64,000 nt of DNA from Hirudo medicinalis. Its lineage: Eukaryota > Annelida > Clitellata > Hirudinida > Hirudinidae. Positions 24,033-35,259 of the stretch are shown piece after piece. Every line of letters begins with the position of its first letter. The stretch's first letter is position 1. The stretch covers positions 75,353-139,352 of the forward strand of contig MPNW01000347.1 of NCBI GenBank assembly GCA_011800805.1, in the 5' to 3' direction. A program made the translations under genes and the position numbers. The notes beneath the pieces were generated by a model that was not told the DNA's origin, did not search any database, and saw only the letters and a list, made by a program, of their open reading frames with translations.

Positions 24033-25150
24033 TTTTATCAGATGAAAATAAAAGATCTCAATTTCAAAGTTCCAATTTCTTGCACAGTTTGCAAAACTCT
24101 GGTGATAGAATAATCTAAGCTGTGATAACTTAATTATTTTAAGTACGTCCTTGGATTTGTACTCAATAAGTCTGCTCAAATAACTGGATGTCTGAAAATG
24201 GAAGACTGACTGGTTCTAAGTATATGTAATATAAGTATCTATTAAAAGAAACTTTAAAAAACCAAGAGTGTAGGCATTGATAGCACTGATAAAAATACAC
24301 GACGTACCGAGGGTGAAACTAACAGTTCTGCTGATAATAACAAAATAAACTCGATGTGGCTATTATCAGTCAAAAACCAAGTGATGGTCAGTGAATGTAG
24401 ACGTTGTTCATACAAGTAACATGCAGCATACATCAGTGGGCAGTGAAAATATCTTCTAATAAGCTAACCCAAGTCATGATGTCGTACAACAGGCACAACG
24501 ATAACGATGGCTTCAAGATTGGAATAATTCCACAAAGTGACTGGTGGTGTGCTCGGATTGCCATGAAGTTATTAATCGATCACTTGACGATTATTTAGCA
24601 TAAAATAATGATAATAATAATAATAATAATAACTACATGCAAGCAAAAAAATTAAACAAAAGAGCACTGTTGTGGGCCTAAAACATTGGCTTGAACCTGC
24701 AAGGCGATGAATATTCATAATACAAGCTAATAATAAATTAGGAATCTGAAAAAGACTGACAAGACACACTTCTGTGCTCGACTTCTTCAATAAGGTTAAC
24801 CCAGTACAATATATCTAACAATATAAATGTGATGATATTACAGCCAATATATCATATTGTGATTATCATTTATTTATTGATGATAACGAGCAGATAATAT
24901 TAATAATAATAATAAGCGACGCTATTTCTAAGTAAAGGCAGATCAGCACTCAAGGGTTATCAGGGTCATCCAACTCATTTGATTGAGATTACACTCCTAA
25001 GGTCAAGGTGAAAGATGATGATGATGATGACGAGTCCGATGAAGGCAGTAAAGGCAAAAACAACAAAAATACTCTGGAAATGTACCTCCTTGAAGTGTTG
25101 TAATTACAAAGAGGGATGATTGCACGATGACAACAGAAGATCAATTTAAA

Positions 25151-25198
<48 letters not shown>

Positions 25199-25908
25199 CA
25201 ATATACATAATAATAATAATAATAATAACAATAATAATAATAAAAAATAACAACAATAATAGTGAAAATAGGAAGACAATGGACTATGAAAATATATACC
25301 CACAAAATTATGAATAGTAACATAAAAAATGATAAAAAAATATATATGTATATAAAATAATTTCATAACAGGATAATAATAATAATAATAATAATAATAA
25401 TAGTGTGGATCTAGGATCATTGCTTGGATGAATTACTAAATGCCCAGTTTTACCAGCCGAGAAGACAAAAAAAAATTGGTGTTGAAGAATAAAAAATAAT
25501 AATAAATATATTAACAAATACATTATACAAATAATAGTAATAATAATAATAATAATAAATATATTAAAAAATACATTATACAAATAATAGTAATAATAAT
25601 AATAATAATAATAAATATATTAACAAATACATTACACAAATAATAATAATAATAATAAAAGACATTGAGGAGAAAGAGTAATGTTTACATTTTAATGTGA
25701 TTTGATTGTAAAGTAACAATGAGACGACCGTAAAAAACAGACACTGTAATATGTAGCATCCCAGATGTCAGCATGTGTGGTCATTGGCATGTTAGGAGAC
25801 GATTAACTAAAATGAAATAATAATTGTAATAATAATAATAATGATAATAATAATAATAATAATAATGATAACAATAATAATAATAATAATAATAATAATG
25901 ATAACAAC

Positions 25909-25940
<32 letters not shown>

Positions 25941-25986
25941 TAACAATAATAATAATAATAATAATAATGATAATAATAATGATAAC

Positions 25987-26017
<31 letters not shown>

Positions 26018-26224
26018 ATGATAATAATAATAATAATAATAATGCAATAACAACGAATTAATAACAGATATAACAGTAATAACGGATAATTACAAAATTA
26101 TAAAGAAATAAAAAAAAACATTAACCTAAATGCTAATAATAAGTCTTAAAAAAAAAAATTGATGTGCGCAGGAAAACTGAACCCCAGACTATCACCATCA
26201 AATCCTACAACAAAGACGAGCTCT
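24033..26224. repeat. Microsatellite-rich region (AAT, TA and minisatellite arrays)
   Basis: Arrays include AAT at about 24607-24632 and 25209-25265, TA at about 25155-25193, and AAT again at 25374-25402. A minisatellite at about 25495-25660 has three units near 57-60 bp, each holding AATATATTAA-AAATACATTA. A long imperfect AAT/GAT/AAC array covers 25829-26045. Long poly-Ile, Leu or Tyr frames here are artefacts. A short GAT-derived acidic frame near 25000-25100 ends in LEVL but lacks support. Confidence 0.75.
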
Positions 26225-26939
26225 TCAATCCTTATTCTTCGCCATGACGACACCTCGACTCGTTGCGTCAAAAACGACTTTCACCTCCTCTTCTTCCAAA
26301 TCCACCAGGGGGGCCGTCTCATCCCTGGAGGTCAAAAGGGGGCGGTAGAACTTGGGGCTGAGATGCCGGTAGCCATGGTCGAGGATTTCGCAGGGGATGG
26401 GAAAGGTGTGGTCCTTTATTTCGACCTTTCTCGACCCTGGGGAGGCTGGGGCATGGTGGAGTTTTAAGAAATTGTCGACTATCCAGAAGATGATGGCCTG
26501 GTACGAATTGAAAATAGGTTCTAGATGGAAAATAGTAATGCTTGTTAAACTTCATAATAATAATAATAATAGTTAATTTATAATGCACCATTTGCATAGC
26601 GTCAGAGGCTGCTTTTGCAGATGTGTCAGTAAAATGTGATTATGATAACAATAACAAGGCTGCTACTGTTGCTGCAGCTTGTGACATTATATATCATGAT
26701 CACGATAGCTAGAGAGCCTGGATGCGGTAATGACAACAGCTGAGGGCAGATGATGATGACGACGTTCACTCACATTGACGATGAGAGGTATGATGAACAT
26801 GACCACGACCAGTTCAAGGTTTGCATTTGTCGACCTGGTGAGGATCCACTCACCCACCTGGTGATTATGATAATGATTACAATACAAATCATCATCATCA
26901 CAACATTCATTAGTGGAGCATCATCATTAATTTCTATAC

Positions 26940-26972
<33 letters not shown>

Positions 26973-29900
26973 CTAAAACATGCATCATCACTAATTTCTA
27001 CAACAATATTCATCATCTTCATCACCATCACTATCACCACCACATCATCATCATCAGCAGCACCAACCTCTTTCCAAAATTGAAAGAGTGTGACCAGAGT
27101 GATGACAACTTTCTCGATGACGATGATGCCGACATAGACACAGCACTGGTAGAACCAGGACCGACAGGGGGAGGGCTGAGCTGTTGGCATGATGGACATC
27201 AACATCGATAAATTAATTATTCATGAGAATGATAATTATAAAAATAATAACGATAATATTATTTATTCATGAGAATTAATTAATTATTCATTCATCATCG
27301 CATCACAATAAGCAAGAAATCCAGGATGACCTACAGGTGACCCCATACGTTCACCTGTCCATCCATCCACCCATCCATCTACCCATCCATCCATCCACCC
27401 ATCCATCTACCCATCCATACCCTGTCCATACTCTCCCTCTAATTACCATAAGTTCCAAACACGAGCAATTTCCACCTCCTCCTCAAAATGAACCACAGTG
27501 ATAACCTCAGGCCAAAGCAGATGATAATGAGGCCCAGTGTTGAGTCCAACATGAAGCTGATTACATACCTGGTGATGATGATGATGATGATGACAGTGGT
27601 GGTCATGATTGTGATGGTGTTGATGAGAATGATGGTGATCATGAACATGGCCTAGCATGAAATGGATGCCATACCTGGCAATGACTTTGATGATGGCAGT
27701 GGTGGTGTTGATGATTACTTACCTGGTGACGACAATGATGATTATGATGGTGGTGTTGAGTAACTAACCAGGTGCAAGGGTCCCCTACAAAGAGATGTTC
27801 AGAGATGATTATGTTGAAGACGTGTATGAATCCAGCACCCACAGCCTGCTTGGATGTGTCAAGGAACCTGGAATTTATAAAAAGTCATCATCATTGCTAT
27901 TATCATCATCATCATCGTTATCATTATTATTATTATCATCGTTGTCATTATTGTCATCATCATCATCATCGTTATCATTATTATTATTATTATCATCATC
28001 ATCATTACATCACTGTAATTCATTTCACTTCACAAGGGAACAAATAAATAATAAATTCTTATCAGACTGGGACTGTTGGGAAATAGTTTCAAACGACAAA
28101 GGTATTTCGGCATGGACCCTGATGATTGTAAGGAGATGATAATAATATTAATTAATGATTGTAAGATGATAATAATAATAATATTAATTAATTAATTATT
28201 GTAAGGAGGCAGAGAAGGAAAAGTACTACGTAATAAAAGCAGAAATGCATGCGTGTATTTAAGTCCAAACCATTATGTAGCCGATCACCTCTAAGACAAG
28301 CTTAAAGTGACAAAATGCATTCAAAAGTACTTCTACAAACAACGTGGACTTGTCAGCACGTATTTGTGGCACGTTTCCCAAGCACAGCTCCACATCTGTG
28401 ATTATTACACATGTCGACCATTAAAAATCTCAATTTTATCTTTCGGCATCGTAGCAATGCGGCAGAACGAGCAGCAGACATCAGAATCAAACAATACTTG
28501 ATTAAACATTGCTCAATGTTTTGATTCTGTAGGCTAGATAAACATGCATTTTGAATACAAATGAATTTGTCGATGTTACTCCTCACGGCATGCATAATGC
28601 ATGAGTGCATTCGATCGGTAGCCGCCAGATTTTCATTTTAAAATTTGCCAGATATTTAATGCTGAATGGCTATGGAAAAGTTCAGGTGTTGTGTGGCTTA
28701 TGTGATGGACATGACTAGTGGCTCAATGTGCTTAGTTTACACTTGTCATTGTAATACAACAAAATGCTTGAAATCCTTTGAGATTGCTTGTATCAAAGAA
28801 TCTTATTTATGCTAGTATCTTCACTTGTTAGTCACCCATTGTTGCAATATTGAGATTTCACACTTAATTTAGAACATAATAATTATATTAAACAAAAAAA
28901 TAAATAAATAAATAAATAAATGTGTACATCACACGACGACAGTCAAGGCTGATTTTATTTCTTTAAGACCTTACGTTGTGAAGAGACTGAGAAAGGAAAC
29001 CAAATCAACCAAACATGAAACACAGACTTGAAACTGACGAGGCTTAAAAATTCGGAGATAAACTTCAAATAAATGATTAGAAAAAGAAAACAGAAAAATT
29101 GTTTCAAATTTTCTTCAAGCAGAAACTGAGAAAGGTGATCAAATACGAACAATTAGCCCTGAACAATTTACAAATTTCAAAAAACTCGAATCCTGCAAAT
29201 TATCTTGCTCAGTAACACAACCTTTTCCTGAATAAGTTCCTTGCAATAATTGTGGACTTTTTCGAGATTAAATCTCACATCTGTTAGTCTTGAAGATATC
29301 TTGGTTAAGAAAAATTCTGAAAAAGTATCCTTAGTTTTTCTATATGCCTTTTGCATTCCCCAAAAAAAAAATAATGTTTTCTTTTGTTCTTCATTTGATC
29401 CTTCAGCTTCTACAATTGAGGAGATATCTTGTGGCTATTAATGGCATTCTCTCGTTTTGATGTGATTGTGTAACGTCTTTGTAAAGAGTAAAGTACACCA
29501 TTAAGAACATGCCTTTTTTTCAGGCATGTTCTTTGCTCTGAAAGATTTGTAACTGCCATTGGCCTCAAAATGTTCTCAGACACCTGAAACAAGAGTTTCT
29601 TCCATCTTAGATCTTCAGACAATAACATGTTTCTTACATGAGCAGCCTTTAACTTAGTGAATTTCATTGTTGGAAAGACACTGGAGTCTGGAGTTAAGAA
29701 CTCATTCCAGGAAAGCAAGTACTTTTAAGGCGAGGATATTTGAATAACAAGTATTTTGCAAAGGATTTGAATGATTATAATTGTGACACTGTGGTCTCTG
29801 GCCATGTTTTGCATCTTTCTCAATTTTTGGCTTGCAGCTTTGGAAAAATTGGATTTTCCTGAAACATTTCCTGCCAATATTATCTGATATCAGATCACCT

Positions 29901-31329
29901 AAAGCACTGCCAATTATTTTTGCTTTTTTTTTTATTTTTAAAAATATTTGCAATGTCGCTTGCATATTCCCCAGAATTTGATTTTGGACCACCTTCTAGT
30001 AAGTAAAAGTAGAATTTTCTATAAACTCATCATCCATTAATTTCAACAATGGATTACAAATATTAGAAGATGTTGATCTGATTCAAGCTTTCACATTACT
30101 AGTGATTCCTTCAATGGTTTGTAGAAACTATTTGGACTTTGCTTGTTCACACAACAGATCAAAATCAGACAAAAGTTCTTCTGTCAGTTTGAGTTTCCTC
30201 TTTAAAAACTGAAACACTCTGCTGATGATCATATTGCTTGTTTGGCTTGTTGCCAAACATTTCAAGTATGTCTTCTCGATTTTTTTTCTTTTTGTAAAAA
30301 AAATTTTGAATTAAGAATCTTTAAGGGACTGTGTGGATGTTGGTGCTCGTTCTCAACTTTGGATGAATTCTTGGAAGGTTCTTCACAGAGAGATGGCAAA
30401 GAGGACAACAGAATGACTTTCGACCAGTTTCTATTCAGTCAAGTCGAATCTTCAGAGACATTGTTGTCATTCTAAAGAAATTACAACATCGTTGACAATC
30501 TCAGTGCGAAAAGTGATTCTTAAAGTTGTATGTAACAAGATAAGTAAACAAGATAAGTAAAGATATGTAAACAAGATATATTTGTTGACATTTGTTGTTT
30601 ATGATCGACCAGCCTATAGAAGAAATTTGCACGATTCGAGACTTCAAGTCTCAGTAGGTAAAATAACTCTTAAGGGAGATTCTTACCAATGATAAGGATA
30701 ATTCAAATAAATTAATAAATCAAATTCCTCTAAACATAATAAGAAAAAATATGAATCCATAATTTTGATTTTTAGAAAAAAAATTGTTTTTTACAATTGG
30801 CCTTATTAGTTAATCATTAGTGCAGCCAGAGTGCAAAATTTTAAAGAGGTTACTTTAGTCCTTATGTTTAAAATAATAACAGAGGCACTTAACAAATATT
30901 TACATGGCAAGGTGCTCGATCATGTTGGTGCAAGAACGGAGGTATGTACGACACATTTATGACTATTTTTGTCAAAGTAGCAAGCAGGAACAAAACATTC
31001 TGAGCCAACATACAGCCTTGGCTTCTACAAATTACACCAGCTCAGTCCAACTCGCCAGCCCAAAAAATGAACATCCATCTATGCGCCAGTAACCATCTTC
31101 ACTCAAAATATAATTACTAATCGGACTACAACTACAAATAGACTGTAATTAATAATTAATAATTGCATTGTAATTAAAAATTACATTGCAATAAATAATT
31201 AGATTGAATTAATTCAATTCAATTCAATATAACCACATCTCACCATGTCTTCCAGTGACGTCTTGTCTTCACAGGCTCGCAGTATCTTTTAACTGGAAGT
31301 ACTCATCAAGGTGAGTAATGGGGCAGGTT

Positions 31330-31365
<36 letters not shown>

Positions 31366-32019
31366 GTGATGACGGTAATAACGATGAATGCAGCGATGAG
31401 GATGATGATTATGACCAATGGCAAAGTCCTTTGTTAAAGTAACTGTGATGATGATGGCCATAGTGGTTCTGAATGTGGTATCATCATCATCATCATCATC
31501 ATCATCACAATGATGACTTTATTGCTAAAATGGTAACATGATTCTAAGTCTTAAATGTTGAGTCCCAATGCTAACAATTAAAGTTTCGACTCAAGCAAAA
31601 AGTGTTTGATCTGCTACCGCAATAATGATTAATGATAATTAATAATTGGCAAAATAAAAGAAAGTATAAATAAGGAATCGTAACAATGTCAACAACAATA
31701 ATAATCATGGTGGCTGTCGATCCACTATAATGGCGACGGTATGTGGATTCCAAACTAGAGAGACAAAACAGAGATTATCCTAACAAAAAAAACTAATTAC
31801 TCAGCAAATTATTAAATCACAATCGTTCATCACCCACAATTAAAATAACAAAATAACCCCCAACAGCAGTTCAAAAGACTGACCAATGAGAGCACTGAAG
31901 GCCACAAAAGCCAAGAGGGCTTGGACGAACAGCCCCAAGGTCCCCGTAAGAGCTCCCTGGCTGCAATGATTGGCTATAGTGGATGGTGAAATGGCAGTTG
32001 TGGAATTCGAGGAGATCAT
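26225..32019 (-). CDS. STIMATE: STIMATE (TMEM110), STIM-activating ER membrane protein
   Basis: Seven exons on the minus strand join with perfect phase: 32019-31884, 31292-31244, 27867-27769, 27568-27447, 27180-27068, 26857-26774 and 26497-26225. The product is 291 residues; the vertebrate protein is about 294. Landmarks in family order are [14 protein letters not shown] (membrane segment 1), [13 protein letters not shown], then [15 protein letters not shown] across the exon 2/3 junction. Next come [53 protein letters not shown] and [10 protein letters not shown] hydrophilic acidic tail with [10 protein letters not shown] ends the protein. An in-frame TAG lies two codons before the ATG at 32019, fixing the start. 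STIMATE resides at ER-plasma membrane junctions and promotes STIM1 activation and store-operated calcium entry. Exon 2 is only 49 nt. Introns are filled with ATC-type repeats. Confidence 0.93.
26545..26612 (-). mobile_element. 3' tail of SINE/LINE family with ATT run
   Basis: The plus strand reads AAT repeats, then agttaatttataatgc, accatttgcatagcgtcaga and gg. This is the reverse complement of the 3' end shared with copies at 34350 and 61600. It lies just 5' of STIMATE exon 7, inside intron 6. Confidence 0.75.
26890..27060. repeat. ATC microsatellite in STIMATE intron 5
   Basis: Runs of ATC/CATCAT, clearest at about 26942-26972 and 27000-27055, occupy the intron between exons 5 and 6. Confidence 0.8.
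27355..27425. repeat. CCAT tetranucleotide repeat in STIMATE intron 4
   Basis: An imperfect (CCAT)n array with CCAC and CTAC variants directly follows the exon 4 donor region on the gene strand. Confidence 0.8.
27570..28015. repeat. GAT/ATC repeats around STIMATE exons 3 and 4
   Basis: GATGAT-type units at 27573-27650 fill most of intron 3. ATC/ATT units at 27888-28010 lie just upstream of the exon 3 acceptor. His-rich and Ser-rich frames here are repeat artefacts. Confidence 0.75.
29400..30480 (-). pseudogene. Degenerate coding stretch in STIMATE intron 2
   Basis: Minus-strand frames can be chained across several stops and shifts. Order: [19 protein letters not shown] near 30220-30160, [13 protein letters not shown] near 30040, [17 protein letters not shown] near 29990, then [16 protein letters not shown] and [15 protein letters not shown] down to about 29410. 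The text is protein-like, with a coiled-coil flavour at its start, but at least three stops interrupt it. I do not recognise the family; a transposon-encoded protein or a processed pseudogene would both fit. It shares the STIMATE strand but is unrelated to it. Confidence 0.4.
31328..31510. repeat. GAT and ATC microsatellites in STIMATE intron 1
   Basis: A GAT array at about 31331-31364 and an ATC array at about 31480-31506 lie between exons 1 and 2, separated by diverged GAT-rich sequence. Confidence 0.8.
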
Positions 32020-32249
32020 GGCCTAGGATGAAATTGAATTTTTTTAAATCGCTCGTCGGCTTGCTTGCAAAACTTGAACTCGTCCGCAATGCAGAAAGCA
32101 CCACTAAGCCACATTTGTATCAAACATACAGTTTATATAGCAACAAGTAAAACATTCCCAAGGCAATGTTAATCGGTACAAATCCATGTCTGTTAGCTAT
32201 GAACTGCCAAGTCAAAACCAAGTCAAAAAACACAATAGGAATTAAGGGC

Positions 32250-33135
32250 TAATAAGGAAATGGAAAAATCTCTAAAAATTTTCAAAATTCTACAGCACTT
32301 GATCTCCAAAAACATAATATCTCCCCAGCAACATGGATTCAGACCACTTAAATCAACCACTACAAATTTACTGGAATGTCTTTATTACGCTTGGACCTCC
32401 TCACAGCAAAGGCGACAGCAAACAGACATAATCAACTTTGACTTCCAAAGAGCCTCTGATTCTGTATCACGCCAAAAACTACTCAACAAAGTTCAATCAC
32501 ATCGTGACTGATTCTCAAATCATTCACCTCTAGGGACAAGAACCTTCTCATCAAAGCTTTCTGAGTTTATGTTTATCAGACCACTTCTTGAGTGCAGCTG
32601 TTAGGTCTGGAACCCTCATCACAGATACTTGATTGAGAGCATTGAAAAGATTCAAAAGAAATTTATCAAGGCCATCCCTGGGGTTGGACATCTAGGGTAT
32701 CAAGATAGTCTCAAGGCATTGAAACTTAAATCACTCATACATCGCCTTCCTACAGCTGATCTCTGTTTACTGTGCAAGATTATATTGATTATCTTAATCA
32801 ATAACCTGATATCAATTGACCTCATAAACCATAATCATTTCGCTAATCACACATCCACTAGAGGACATCAGTTTAAACTTAGGCCCAACTTTTTCTCAAT
32901 AGACAGCACTAAATTCCTTTTCACTAATTGCATAATCATAATTTGGAACTCTCCCCAAAAACATAGTTCCATCCACAATCTTCAATCAATCCACCTGCCT
33001 CATCAACGACCACGAACTTACTCCCCTTCTTCTGTACAAATGATATGTTAGAGTCATACCTCTCATATAAAAGTTTGTTGTTTGCTTGTGAGCAGGTAAG
33101 AGGCACTTGTCCCCTGCTCAATTTTGAAATAAATA
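32250..33135 (+). pseudogene. Internally deleted LINE reverse-transcriptase remnant
   Basis: An N-terminal RT block (ISPQQHGFRPLKSTTTNLLE, then a motif-A-like strand NFDFQRASDSV) lies at 32260-32511. A C-terminal block (IEKIQKKFIKAIPGVGHLGY, then RGHQFKLRPNFF and IIIIWNS) lies at 32629-33010. The catalytic YADD region between them is missing, so about half the RT domain is deleted. The arrangement fits a CR1/L2-like or related LINE. Confidence 0.75.
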
Positions 33136-33149
33136 CATAAATCAAATAA

Positions 33150-34340
33150 ATAAATTTGATAAGGTTATGGCTTTAGTATGAATACGACATTCTTCAATCT
33201 AACATAAAATGTGAAAAATAAATTCCAAAAAATGTAAGCCGACGTAATCGCAAACACTTTATTCTAAGAATAAAACCAATGGTTACGAGACATTATAAGA
33301 AAATGACAGAACCAACCTTAAATTAAGTTTAAAATTAAAAAAGAACAAAGTTAAACAAAATAGAACGATCCTCAGAACCTTAATGACTAATGGCACACGG
33401 TCGGTTAAGTCAAAACAAAAAAAATGCGAAGCAGCTAAAAGTAACAACAATCTAGACTTAGATGATCTGAATTTATTTCAAAATATGTAGCTTAAACAAA
33501 TTTCGTTATACTAAAATTTAAAGTTTTGACAATAATTGAAGTTTATTTAATTAAATACAAAAAAATCCACAAAATCAACAATGACAATTTCTTGATTCAC
33601 AAGCAATTTTTCATTTAAGTTTTGTTATTTATAGTTTTATGATATCGTTTTCATTCCAAGGCCGCCTAAGTAATTCGGATGATTGCAAAATTTGTCTGCT
33701 ACGGTTGACGATTTTGTATGTCTGTTGTTTTTGTGGTTTATAAGGAGTCAAATACACTTCTGTTTGGTCATTCCATTCCTTGCTAATTATTCATTATTAT
33801 TTTTTGTTCAATTTTTTAATGGCTTAAGTAATGAATGTTTTTTTCATATTATTACTTTATAACGAAAGAATCATTACTGTCACAGTTGCAAACTTTCCTA
33901 ACAAATTCATAATTGTCACAGTCACACAAAGTGGATTATTCATTTTTGGAAAATCTTAAATTAGAACATGTCATGTTGATGTAGGGAATCAATAGATCAC
34001 CCTGACAAAAATTTCCAAAAATCCCGGCAAGAGAATTTTGAAATTAAGTGTTTTGTAAAAGTTAAATTTTGGGTAGCAATCAGTTACATGAAATCAGACT
34101 CTGATTTTATTTATTTTCACCAGCAACAAGAAATAAACCTTCAATAAATGTGAAATTCTCATTGTCAGCTGTTAATTGAGTTTCACTTACAACAAAGATC
34201 TACACTATTACAAATCATTGACTCAACATTAATTAGAGGTGATGATCCAACACTTCAGATAAATAAATCTGGCCACATTATGAAACTAAATGCAATCAGA
34301 ATTAAAGATATATACAATTATAGTTCGAATAAAAAAACTT
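33150..34340. other. AT-rich intergenic stretch
   Basis: I see no coding segment with splice support, no RNA gene and no recognisable repeat family in this 1.2-kb stretch. Confidence 0.4.
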
Positions 34341-34347
34341 AAACAAT

Positions 34348-35250
34348 ATTAATAATAATAATAATAATAGTTAATTTATAATGCGCCATTTGCATAGCGT
34401 CAGAGGTGCTTTCTTTGATAAATTCATCAAAATCCAATTTCTTCAGTTTCCATTACAACCTCTTGAGGTCTTCCAAGGAGAGGATTTTGAGAGGTTTCTC
34501 ACTGTGTTGTCTGGTTTTCTTGACGAAAATAAATCCATTGCTTGTCCATGTGCTGGAGAGTTTTTTCTGCTTTACCAACTGCCTACATTCAAAGTAGATG
34601 TTGGCATTCTTCTTGGTTAGAAGTTCATTGATGTAAATCCCAATGTTGTTGCCTCTCAAATGTTTTCTTGCATGAAAAATTCCATCTCTTACATTTTTCG
34701 ATGCAAAAGCAACCACTATGGGACGGTGTTGCATGTTCTTGCCTTTGTTCATTCTGTAGCAAGAGACGATGTCATGAGGTGTGATTTCCATGTTGAGGAC
34801 TTCTTTGCAGCATTTCACAACTTCATTGACAGTGTCACCACCGTCCTGTTCTCTTTCTGGTATTCCTGCAAAAAGAAGTTTCCAGGATCTTTTCTTCACT
34901 TTGAGAAATTCACTCCTATCCGTTGCTTCTTTGTTTTCTCCGACCATTTCAGTTCTTAGTTTGTTCAACTCATTGCTCATAAAGTCTTTTATCATTGGCA
35001 TTAATTTTTCTAGTATCCTCTCCACAATATGTGTAATCTGTTCATCATTCAGAATCTCACGCTCTTGCTCAATCTCCGCGATATCATCACCGATGAATTC
35101 TCTTGGCGGCATGTTGAAGAAAGTATTGAATAAGTTCCTCAGAATAAAACAGGACCAAAGCTAAACGACTGAGACTAGACGGACCCCAATCGTTTGTTTA
35201 CAAAGAACTACCGGAACTTCGTTGGATTTGTGCATAAAGAGGGCATTAAA
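34348..35250 (-). mobile_element. ORF1-only LINE derivative with ATT tail
   Basis: Reading on the minus strand: a 5' leader (about 35250-35113), one intact ORF1 (35112-34453), about 60 bp of spacer, then the family tail (gcctctgacgctatgcaaat, ggcgcattataaattaac) ending in an ATT run at 34350. No ORF2 endonuclease or reverse transcriptase is present. This matches the layout of half-LINE elements such as mammalian HAL1, which keep ORF1 and rely on a partner. The tail is shared with SINE copies in this window. Confidence 0.65.
34453..35112 (-). CDS. LINE ORF1-type nucleic-acid-binding protein (219 aa)
   Basis: The frame is intact from ATG at 35112 to a stop at 34453. It begins MPPREFIGDDIAEIEQERE, followed by a coiled-coil-like acidic/basic helix at about residues 15-75. 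An RRM-like region follows, with SWKLLFAGIPEREQD near residue 80 and a VSCYRMNKGK block near 120. RPIVVAFASKNVRDGIF comes next, then a C-terminal part with the typical INELLTKKNANIYF segment near 165. This is the order of L1/Tx1-type ORF1 proteins (coiled coil, RRM, C-terminal domain), which form trimers and bind element RNA. The absence of stops suggests a young insertion. Confidence 0.8.
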   Translation of the reverse strand: MPPREFIGDDIAEIEQEREILNDEQITHIVERILEKLMPMIKDFMSNELNKLRTEMVGENKEATDRSEFLKVKKRSWKLLFAGIPEREQDGGDTVNEVVKCCKEVLNMEITPHDIVSCYRMNKGKNMQHRPIVVAFASKNVRDGIFHARKHLRGNNIGIYINELLTKKNANIYFECRQLVKQKKLSSTWTSNGFIFVKKTRQHSEKPLKILSLEDLKRL

Positions 35251-35259
35251 AAAAAGCAA

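Noticed and set aside
25000..25105. Acidic-basic forward frame ending LEVL
   Set aside because: Driven by a GAT microsatellite; an in-frame stop lies shortly upstream and there is no splice support.
25781..26053. Long poly-Tyr, poly-Leu and poly-Ile open frames
   Set aside because: They are translations of an AAT/GAT microsatellite in different frames, without splice or start context.
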